From: Verrucomicrobiales bacterium
Lineage (GTDB): Bacteria; Verrucomicrobiota; Verrucomicrobiia; Verrucomicrobiales; Akkermansiaceae
Length of the DNA stretch: 12,328 nt
Assembly (NCBI GenBank): GCA_002729295.1
Contig: PBTU01000181.1
Span: forward strand, 1 to 12,328
Direction of reading: 5' to 3'
Part shown: piece after piece, positions 7,238 through 12,328 of the stretch
How positions within the stretch are numbered: position 1 is the stretch's first letter
Layout of the letters: each line of letters opens with the position of its first letter
Notes under the pieces: model-generated
Database searches by the model: none
Seen by the model: only the letters and a program-made list of their open reading frames with translations
Told to the model about the DNA's origin: nothing
Position numbers and translations under genes: made by a program

Positions 7238-7912
7238 TTAGCCTTCGCTATCAATTTGGTCGATGTCTCTGATCATTGAAGTGCTTCCATTCCTCCAGAT
7301 AACAAATCCCCCAATATTTCTCGTTTTCCCTAAAATCACTCTTTCCTCGTTGTTGGGACGAGCCCCGTTTTCAAACACGAAACTTGCACCTGGAGTGGTG
7401 CAAATCCCTTGGGAATTAAACTCGATATAGTAACAATCCGCAGAATCAGACGGATCGTTGGACAATTGGAACCTATCCTCGGACCACTCATCGCCGGTCG
7501 CGACTTCTTTCCTGCTACGCTCCGCACTGAAATATACCTGGTCGGGCAAAAACACCGGAACCCCGGATCGAGACCAAGTTTGGCTTTCGACACCTGTTTC
7601 AGGATTTATTTCGTGATAAACAACCATCATCAACCGGCGATAACGACTCCGCTCAACCGGATCGTCGTCATTCAGCTCCGAATGAATAATCAGCCTAGCA
7701 GTAGTCCCCTTCCCTTTAGCAATACTGCGGGCAGAACTCACGAGCCCCTCGGCCAAGGCGATTCCGGAAGTAATTCCCTGACCTTTACCAATTTTCGAAA
7801 TTCCAACCGACGCCAGCGAGAGAAGAACGGCGATGATTGTCATCACGGCGAGTAGCTCGACAAGACTGAAGCCTTGCGAACCGATGCAGGTCCTAGATTT
7901 TGGTCTCAACAT
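7238..7912 (-). CDS. Pseudopilin, class III signal peptide (Verru_Chthon cassette D / GspH-like)
   Basis: First gene of the pseudopilin set, 224 residues. The signal ends SQGFSLVELL: cleavage after Gly14, Phe15 at +1 and Glu19 at +5, then the helix AVMTIIAVLLSLASVGISKI. The segment ALAEGLVSSARSIAKGKGTTARLIIHS resembles the GspH/FimT region, where a long helix is followed by the first beta strand. The end of the protein, around GFVIWRNGSTSMIRD, fits a C-terminal beta hairpin. It starts 66 bp after the galE stop, with a candidate promoter in that gap. The leader (GACTAACAA before ATG) has no Shine-Dalgarno sequence. A single Cys pair (one in the signal, others at mid-protein) gives no clear disulfide pattern. 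Confidence 0.82.
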   Translation of the reverse strand: MLRPKSRTCIGSQGFSLVELLAVMTIIAVLLSLASVGISKIGKGQGITSGIALAEGLVSSARSIAKGKGTTARLIIHSELNDDDPVERSRYRRLMMVVYHEINPETGVESQTWSRSGVPVFLPDQVYFSAERSRKEVATGDEWSEDRFQLSNDPSDSADCYYIEFNSQGICTTPGASFVFENGARPNNEERVILGKTRNIGGFVIWRNGSTSMIRDIDQIDSEG

Positions 7913-7959
7913 TTGTTAGTCAAGAGATCGGCCTTAAACGAAGAGAGAGCAAGCAAAAA

Positions 7960-7989
7960 ATTGTAGTTACACTGTAAATCACTCCTCAA
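7960..7989 (-). promoter_or_regulatory. Candidate sigma-70 promoter for the pseudopilin genes, with an 11-bp palindrome
   Basis: On the minus strand TTGAGG (7984-7989, four of six -35 consensus bases) and TACAAT (7960-7965, five of six -10 bases) are 18 bp apart. The -35 lies within the last codons of galE. The spacer holds the palindrome TTACA-C-TGTAA (7967-7977), placed where a repressor could block polymerase. Predicted transcription would start about 40 nt before the ATG at 7912. Confidence 0.4.
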
Positions 7990-8983
7990 AATGACCGCCA
8001 TGCTGGGCAGACATCCACTGCCAAGCTGTCTCCACCATTGAACGCACCTTCGTGTGCTGTGCCTCCCACTCAAGAACTTCCTTTGCTAATCCAGGATCCG
8101 CAACAAGTTGCGCCGGATCGCCCGGGCGCCGCTCCCCATACTTCACCGGCACCTTTCGCCCCGTAACTTCCTCCGCAATATCGATGATTTCTTTGACCGA
8201 CACTCCAATTCCGGTCCCAAGATTGCAACGCACCGATTCTCCTCCGCCGGCAAGATGCTTCACCGCCGCAACATGGGCCGTCGCCAGATCTTCCACATGA
8301 ATATAGTCCCGGATACAGGTTCCGTCGGGGGTCTCATAATCGGTCCCAAAAACCGTAAGGTGCTCAATCCCTCCCTGCGCCGCCTGAAGAACCAATGGAA
8401 TAAGATGGGTCTCCGGATTGTGATCCTCTCCGATCTTGCCGTCCGACGAGCATCCACTTGCGTTGAAATAGCGCAGTGCAACACTCTTAAGGTTGAAAGC
8501 CTGATCACAATCCTCGAGGATCCACTCGACCATAAGCTTGCTCCTGCCATAGGGGTTAATCGGACTCTGGGGATGATCCTCGGTAAGAGGGATCCTCCGG
8601 GGTTCCCCATAAGTGGCGCAGGTTGAGGAAAAGACAAAAGCCTGACAATTAAACTCAGCCATCACACCAAGAAGAGTCAAAGGCTCCGCGGTATTGTTAC
8701 GATAATACTTCAGCGGGTCGGTCACCGATTCCCCGACATAGGCAAAAGCCGCAAAGTGAATAACGGCCTCGAACTGGTGCTTCTTGAACAAGCGCCTCAA
8801 AAGCTCTCGATCACCCACTGCGCCCTCAACGAAAACCACCTCGTCATTAACAATGGCGCCACGATGCCCGTATACCAAATTATCAAGAACCACCACCTTG
8901 TAGCCCTCTGAGTTCAACAAGCGAACCGTATGCGATCCAATATATCCGGCTCCCCCGGCGACAAGAATTGACTGCGATCCCAT
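7979..8983 (-). CDS. galE: UDP-glucose 4-epimerase
   Basis: NAD-dependent short-chain dehydrogenase/reductase-family enzyme that interconverts UDP-glucose and UDP-galactose in the Leloir pathway and supplies UDP-galactose for surface polysaccharides. The 334 residues have standard length. Visible: NAD-binding GGAGYIGSH (10-18), the FSSTCATYGEP motif with Thr121 at the proton-shuttle position, the catalytic pair Tyr145-Lys149 in NPYGRSK, LRYFNASG (170-177), the substrate region TPDGTCIRDYIHVEDLA (218-234) and NLGTGIGVSV. I chose the ATG at 8983. A TTG at 9001 would add six residues before the Rossmann strand and is less likely. It lies 56 bp downstream of the rhomboid gene. No Shine-Dalgarno sequence. 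No other galactose genes are nearby, so a role in glycan or exopolysaccharide synthesis is as likely as galactose use. Confidence 0.95.
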   Translation of the reverse strand: MGSQSILVAGGAGYIGSHTVRLLNSEGYKVVVLDNLVYGHRGAIVNDEVVFVEGAVGDRELLRRLFKKHQFEAVIHFAAFAYVGESVTDPLKYYRNNTAEPLTLLGVMAEFNCQAFVFSSTCATYGEPRRIPLTEDHPQSPINPYGRSKLMVEWILEDCDQAFNLKSVALRYFNASGCSSDGKIGEDHNPETHLIPLVLQAAQGGIEHLTVFGTDYETPDGTCIRDYIHVEDLATAHVAAVKHLAGGGESVRCNLGTGIGVSVKEIIDIAEEVTGRKVPVKYGERRPGDPAQLVADPGLAKEVLEWEAQHTKVRSMVETAWQWMSAQHGGHFEE

Positions 8984-9039
8984 GAATTGTTGTGGAGTCA
9001 ATCAGTGCCCACTCTGACCGTCAACCACTGAGAAATTCT

Positions 9040-9810
9040 CTAGCGCAATTCCGCCACAATTTTCGATTGGTTTCGCATTCTCATTAAATCCTCCAAGGTC
9101 AGCAGTTTTGGAAAAAACCTTGGAATCGAGACCCAACCAATTAAGCCCCCAGCAAAATGTATCAAGTGGGCGATTTGAAACAATCCCGGCCCCAGCAGAT
9201 CAACCAAGCCCCCTCCCAGATCACTGAGAAAGGGAATCCCCAATGAGGGCGTCGCCACAAAAAGAAGCGCGCTCGCAATCAAAATTCCCTTCGCCAGATT
9301 GTTGGCCGAAATCGGAACCAAAAGCATTTGTGAACCGGGAGAAAGGGCGAAATAAGCCAACAAAAGACCCATAATCCCTCCCGACGCTCCCACCAGAGGC
9401 TCTCTCGGCAGCCCGTCGAAAACGGCTTGAGCGGAAATATGAATTAATCCCGAACCAATACTCACCACCAAAAAGAGCACCAAGATCCGGGAACTGCTCA
9501 GGACGTGACTCAAGCGGGCACAACTGTAGTAAAATAAAATCACATTAAGAACGAGATGTCCCCAATTTCCATGAAGCCAAAAATACGTAAATAGCTGCCA
9601 GACTTGGCCGGACGAAACACCCTCCCAAGTCAGACCCAATTGGATATAGAGCAATCTCAACCCTCCTTCCGCTCCATCTGGAAAAACACCGCCTGTCGAT
9701 ACCACCACGATATGGACAATGATCATCACAACCGAACCGATCGTTGCACAATTGAATCCCAGCGCCTGAAGCAACACCCACTTTCCCTTTTCATCGTCCG
9801 ATATATTCAT
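9040..9810 (-). CDS. Rhomboid-family intramembrane serine protease
   Basis: A 256-residue polytopic membrane protein with about six to seven hydrophobic segments. Catalytic Ser143 lies in the GASGG motif and the partner His218 in IHFAGGLIG. The oxyanion-side motif HGNWGHLVLN (80-89) gives His85 and Asn89, the equivalents of GlpG His150 and Asn154. All key residues are present, so it should be active, cleaving single-pass membrane proteins near the outer membrane face. Natural substrates cannot be told from sequence. The ATG at 9810 is preceded by GACGGGAAGC, a usable ribosome site; a GTG at 9831 is possible but lacks this. A strong promoter precedes it. It is followed by galE on the same strand, and co-transcription is possible. 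Confidence 0.9.
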   Translation of the reverse strand: MNISDDEKGKWVLLQALGFNCATIGSVVMIIVHIVVVSTGGVFPDGAEGGLRLLYIQLGLTWEGVSSGQVWQLFTYFWLHGNWGHLVLNVILFYYSCARLSHVLSSSRILVLFLVVSIGSGLIHISAQAVFDGLPREPLVGASGGIMGLLLAYFALSPGSQMLLVPISANNLAKGILIASALLFVATPSLGIPFLSDLGGGLVDLLGPGLFQIAHLIHFAGGLIGWVSIPRFFPKLLTLEDLMRMRNQSKIVAELR

Positions 9811-9865
9811 GCTTCCCGTCCTAATGACCACTCAGTCGAAGATTTGCTCACAGAAATCCAAAACA

Positions 9866-9894
9866 ATTATAGGCGTTTCCTTTTTTTGGGCCAA
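9866..9894 (-). promoter_or_regulatory. Sigma-70 promoter of the rhomboid gene
   Basis: On the minus strand a perfect -10 TATAAT (9866-9871) lies exactly 17 bp from TTGGCC (9889-9894, four of six -35 bases), with an A-rich spacer. The expected start is near 9859, leaving a leader of about 49 nt before the ATG at 9810. This is the best promoter match in the window. Confidence 0.6.
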
Positions 9895-9961
9895 TCAAAA
9901 TAAATCTTGGGAAATTCTCGCGACTCGCGGCCAATCCTTTGGTTAACTCCACCGAAGATTC

Positions 9962-10549
9962 ATGGGGGATACTGAGGATGCCAATGATGAAGACGTAGCT
10001 TGGATGGCCCGCATCGCAAAAGGCGACGACCAAGCCTTCCGTCTCCTCGTGGAAAAACATCAAGGCGCAGTCATTGGAACTGTGGCCAAAATGACCAACG
10101 GATCCGCTGATACCGAAGACATCGCCCAACAAGTCTTCCTCCGAATATGGAAATCAGCCAAACGCTACCAACCTACGGCTAAATTCACGACCTTCCTCTT
10201 CACCGTCACCCGAAATCTCGTTTTCAACGAAACGGCAAAGAAATCCCGACGAAAAGAATCCTCCATCGAAGAGCAAGAGGATGACTGGCATCGAACAGTC
10301 GCCTATTCAGACGAAACTTCCCAACCCGATCAAAAGCTCGCCCAATCGGAGATGAAAAAGGTCGTCGATAGCGCCATTGCCCGCCTTCCCGAAAAACAGA
10401 GGCTCGCTGTGATTCTTCGTCGCTACGAACAAATGCCCTACGAGAAAATGGCCAAAGTTCTGGAACTCTCGGTTCCCGCCGTGAAAAGCCAACTCTTCCG
10501 CGCTCGAAATAGCCTCCGCGAAATGCTCTCAGGATATCTCAAGGATTAG
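9962..10549 (+). CDS. ECF-type RNA polymerase sigma factor
   Basis: A 195-residue sigma factor on the plus strand, divergent from the rhomboid gene. Region 2 spans about 24-96: AFRLLVEKHQGAV, then SADTEDIAQQVFLRIWKSAKRY, the core-binding helix, and KFTTFLFTVTRNLVFNE, the -10 recognition part. Region 4 spans about 131-190, with IARLPEKQRLAVILRRYEQM and the recognition helix in LSVPAVKSQLFRARNSLREML. The middle linker (97-130) is very charged. No anti-sigma gene is adjacent on the same strand, unlike the sigma gene at 4649. Its stop overlaps that of the convergent TPR-like gene by 11 nt. The ATG at 9962 follows a weak GAAG. The 151-bp intergenic region upstream holds its promoter, but I could not place it with confidence. 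Confidence 0.9.
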   Translation: MGDTEDANDEDVAWMARIAKGDDQAFRLLVEKHQGAVIGTVAKMTNGSADTEDIAQQVFLRIWKSAKRYQPTAKFTTFLFTVTRNLVFNETAKKSRRKESSIEEQEDDWHRTVAYSDETSQPDQKLAQSEMKKVVDSAIARLPEKQRLAVILRRYEQMPYEKMAKVLELSVPAVKSQLFRARNSLREMLSGYLKD

Positions 10550-11102
10550 AAATCACCGGCTTTGGAGCATCGGTAATCGGGCCCCACGCCAATTCTCCCA
10601 AATCAATTTTCTGTATCTCATAAGCGTAGACTGCATCCTCATTTCGAGGATCAATCGTGACGGCCAGATCGATCAAACAGCGCGCAAGCAATCGATTCAC
10701 ATTTCCTTTCTGCTGGTAAAGAAATTCGGCACGCGTGACAAACAAGGTAGCCAATGTCTTGGGGCTGTATTGCGTCTCAAGAATTGTCGGTATCACCCCC
10801 TTCTCTAATTGGAATTTGAGAATCACCGCCCGCTTATTTCGAGGCGACAGATGCATAGCCAACGCCAGGGCCTTTCGGGCAAAGCCCAAGGAATCTTGAT
10901 TCGCCTTCATCCGCACAATTTCATTCGCCGTATAAATGGCCAGATTAGTCGCATACGCATCCTTCTCCCGGTCGCTCATCCCAGCTTCCTTAAAAATACT
11001 TTCTCTTACAATCGGAGCCTTAAATTCAAAGGCACGCTTTTCCTGTGCCTTGAGAGTAAAACAAAAAAGGAAAAATAAGGACACTTGCCCAAACAAACGC
11101 AT
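10539..11102 (-). CDS. Secreted TPR-like protein, function unknown
   Basis: A 187-residue protein with a signal peptide, MRLFGQVSLFFLFCFTLKA, likely cleaved before Gln20. Two helical repeats look like tetratricopeptide units: near 71-100 (SLGFARKALALAMHLSPRNK) and near 137-165 (LLARCLIDLAVTIDPRNEDAV), both with the usual Pro at the helix boundary. The C-terminus (WGPITDAPKPVISNP) is short and unassigned. The frame extends upstream to 11378, but that part is antisense to the cyclo-ligase and its residues make no sense as a protein, so I chose the ATG at 11102, right before the signal peptide. It is convergent with the sigma gene (11-nt overlap) and divergent from the cyclo-ligase. Periplasmic scaffold or adaptor is a plausible class. 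Confidence 0.7.
   Translation of the reverse strand: MRLFGQVSLFFLFCFTLKAQEKRAFEFKAPIVRESIFKEAGMSDREKDAYATNLAIYTANEIVRMKANQDSLGFARKALALAMHLSPRNKRAVILKFQLEKGVIPTILETQYSPKTLATLFVTRAEFLYQQKGNVNRLLARCLIDLAVTIDPRNEDAVYAYEIQKIDLGELAWGPITDAPKPVISNP
11050..11079 (+). promoter_or_regulatory. Candidate promoter of the cyclo-ligase gene, inside the TPR-like gene
   Basis: TTGAGA (11050-11055, five of six -35 bases) and AATAAG (11074-11079, four of six -10 bases) are 18 bp apart on the plus strand. Transcription would start near 11086, about 36 nt before the ATG at 11122. It lies within the signal-peptide coding part of the opposite gene, as there is almost no intergenic space. Confidence 0.4.
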
Positions 11103-11121
11103 GACTGGTATTGTCCCCACG

Positions 11122-11694
11122 ATGTCAACAAACGCAAGCGCCAAGGATGAACTCCGCTCTGCGATCAGATCATCGCTTACCAAAATCTCTTTGCCTGCAT
11201 TGCAAGCTGCGTCCACCGGGATATCGCGTTCCATCATTCTTAAAAGCGGAACAAACTGTGCCCTTTTTTCCGGAACTACCCGCGAACCCCAACTCCTCTC
11301 CCTTCTCTCCAACCAAAATATCCAGTGGTTCCTCCCAAGAGTCACCGGGCTTGGGTCGATGACTTTCCACCAGGTCACCAGTCACTGTGATCTGACCATC
11401 GGAAAATTTGGCATTCTGGAACCCCTGCCATCCGCTCCCGAAATCACCCCAGACAACCTCGATACCATGATCTGCCCGGGAATCGCTTTTTCACTATCAG
11501 GAATACGACTTGGCCAGGGAGGTGGATACTACGACCGCTATCTCGCAAAGACCATCAAAGCTCGCCTGATAGGTGTGGCCTTCGACCTTCAAATTCAGGA
11601 CATGCTCCCAAGCGACCCCCATGATATTGCCATGCACGAAATCATCTCGGAATCCCAACACCTTAGGATATCGAGTCCGGAACAACCAGATTGA
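11122..11694 (+). CDS. ygfA: 5-formyltetrahydrofolate cyclo-ligase
   Basis: ATP-dependent enzyme that converts 5-formyltetrahydrofolate to 5,10-methenyltetrahydrofolate and so returns stored folate to one-carbon metabolism. The 190-residue product is of family size. It has the N-terminal KDELR (8-12), WFLPRV (69-74), and the signature PGIAFSLSGIRLGQGGGYYD (119-138), which binds ATP and the triphosphate. Near the end is GVAFDLQIQDMLPSDPHD followed by IAMHEIISE. The family consensus has AFD here; this protein has AFS (Ser124). Start choice: ATG at 11122 gives MSTNASAKDELR; an ATG at 11101 would add seven residues and overlap the opposite gene's start. Neither has a Shine-Dalgarno sequence. The coding end overlaps apaG by 32 nt on the opposite strand. 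Confidence 0.92.
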   Translation: MSTNASAKDELRSAIRSSLTKISLPALQAASTGISRSIILKSGTNCALFSGTTREPQLLSLLSNQNIQWFLPRVTGLGSMTFHQVTSHCDLTIGKFGILEPLPSAPEITPDNLDTMICPGIAFSLSGIRLGQGGGYYDRYLAKTIKARLIGVAFDLQIQDMLPSDPHDIAMHEIISESQHLRISSPEQPD

Positions 11695-12052
11695 AGCCCG
11701 GGATAGTTACCCTTACTTTCGCGCCATGTTCCGAAGTCCCAAAATAAGAACCATTCACCCGACTGTCTTTTCCGATAACGTGGTAGGAATTATAAGAGAA
11801 TCGTTCTCCCGGAAGTAAAAACGGGTTTTCCCCAACGACGCCACTCCCTTCAACCACCATCATCTCTCCTGTCACATCCTTCAAAATCCACTTCCGTCCC
11901 CAAATGGTAAGAGCCTCATTCGAGTCGTTGATGATCGAGATAAAGTAAACAAAGGGGTATGGCCTCTCTTCAGGAGCCTCAAGATTCGGATTGTAGATCA
12001 CCTCTTCAACCTCGACTCTTAGTCCTGAAATTTGCTGATACCCCTCTGGCAC
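11663..12052 (-). CDS. apaG: ApaG domain protein
   Basis: A 129-residue protein of the ApaG (DUF525) family with an immunoglobulin/fibronectin-type III-like fold. Visible family motifs: YPFVYFISIINDSNEALT (about 32-49), GRKWILKDVTGEMMVVEGSG (52-71), VVGENPFLLPGERFSYNSY (72-90), GSYFG (101-105) and the end IPGFNLVVPD. In Enterobacteria ApaG is linked to cobalt/magnesium efflux phenotypes, though its molecular role is unclear. The start is GTG at 12052; an in-frame TAA four codons upstream leaves no earlier start. The gene is convergent with the cyclo-ligase, and the two stop codons overlap by 32 nt. Nothing upstream suggests an operon. Confidence 0.92.
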   Translation of the reverse strand: MPEGYQQISGLRVEVEEVIYNPNLEAPEERPYPFVYFISIINDSNEALTIWGRKWILKDVTGEMMVVEGSGVVGENPFLLPGERFSYNSYHVIGKDSRVNGSYFGTSEHGAKVRVTIPGFNLVVPDSIS

Positions 12053-12328
12053 GGCAGCAGATTAGCAATCAGAGGGAACTCGGCAAGCCCATCTATCTTC
12101 AACTGAATTGGACAATCCCCTCTCTTCTCGTGCGATATCCTTTTCCCCTGTTCAGCTGCCCATCTTTCCTCAATCTCTTACTCCATATTCTTCGCTCGAT
12201 TTCTCGTCCCACTTTTCGTCATTGGTCTCTCGCACTTTCTCTCAGCCGCCGCCGACTGGGAAAACAAGGCCACTTTCCGCAAAAACGAGGCGCTTCCAGC
12301 CGATTAGGAAGAATGACGTCCCGGGAAG
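12053..12328. other. No supported gene; possible remnant or mis-started signal-peptide ORF
   Basis: No standard start codon opens a credible frame here. On the plus strand a frame is open from 12107 to the stop at 12305-12307. Its end looks like a signal peptide: FFARFLVPLFVIGLSHFLSAAADWE (12188 onward) ends in an AxA-type site, then stops after ALPAD. It has no in-frame ATG, GTG or TTG. An ATG at 12313 (MTSRE) could begin a gene beyond the edge, with a purine-rich AGGAAG only one base before it. I do not call either. Confidence 0.3.

Noticed and set aside
9002..9031. 6-bp inverted repeat (TCAGTG/CACTGA) between rhomboid and galE
   Set aside because: The loop is 18 nt and no T tract follows, so it does not qualify as a terminator.
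9889..9936. Direct repeat GGCCAATC at 9889-9896 and 9929-9936
   Set aside because: Eight bases repeated once in a 150-bp region is plausibly chance; the first copy is part of the rhomboid -35 box.
10936..11121. N-terminal extension of the cyclo-ligase frame
   Set aside because: It is antisense to the signal peptide of the TPR-like protein and has no cyclo-ligase homology; the ATG at 11122 fits the family length.
11103..11378. N-terminal extension of the TPR-like frame to 11378
   Set aside because: It lies antisense to the cyclo-ligase and precedes a clear signal peptide starting at 11102.
12313..12328. ATG at 12313 as the start of a plus-strand gene
   Set aside because: Only five codons are visible before the edge and the purine-rich AGGAAG is too close to the ATG to be convincing.

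Overview
The window looks like chromosomal DNA from a member of the Verrucomicrobiota, perhaps the Opitutia/Puniceicoccales side. The evidence is a very long GreA-type protein with a large N-terminal extension (a form known from the PVC group), a compact cassette of three pseudopilins like those in Verrucomicrobium/Chthoniobacter genomes, an enolase with the SHSDAP sequence variant, and translation starts that almost all lack a Shine-Dalgarno sequence. The assignment is an inference, since no rRNA or other phylogenetic marker is present. No mobile element, CRISPR array or phage gene was seen.

Layout. Positions 1-5182 are all on the minus strand. Reading in the direction of transcription, there is an ECF sigma factor, a probable single-pass membrane anti-sigma factor and a secreted PDZ protein. 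Then come the long GreA and enolase, closed by a clear intrinsic terminator. The first 65 bases hold the start of one more, truncated gene. Two minus-strand tRNA genes, Leu(AAG) and Val(CAC), lie just upstream of the sigma factor. Positions 5555-9810 are also minus strand: a rhomboid protease with a good sigma-70 promoter, galE (UDP-glucose 4-epimerase), and three type IV/type II pseudopilin genes. A possible promoter with an embedded palindrome at the end of galE may drive the pseudopilins.

From 9962 to 12052 the genes alternate strand one by one: ECF sigma factor (+), secreted TPR-like protein (-), 5-formyltetrahydrofolate cyclo-ligase (+), ApaG (-). Both convergent pairs overlap at their stops and the divergent pair has almost no space between the starts, so regulatory signals must lie inside neighbouring genes. 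The last 276 bases hold no gene I can support.

Working together. GreA and enolase are housekeeping genes that are probably co-transcribed. The sigma/anti-sigma/PDZ trio reads as a self-contained envelope-sensing regulatory unit. The pseudopilin trio would need a secretion ATPase and platform protein encoded elsewhere. Most genes are ordinary. The more unusual points are the sigma/membrane/PDZ unit, the A34 leucine tRNA, the minor-pseudopilin cassette and the interlocked alternating-strand block.
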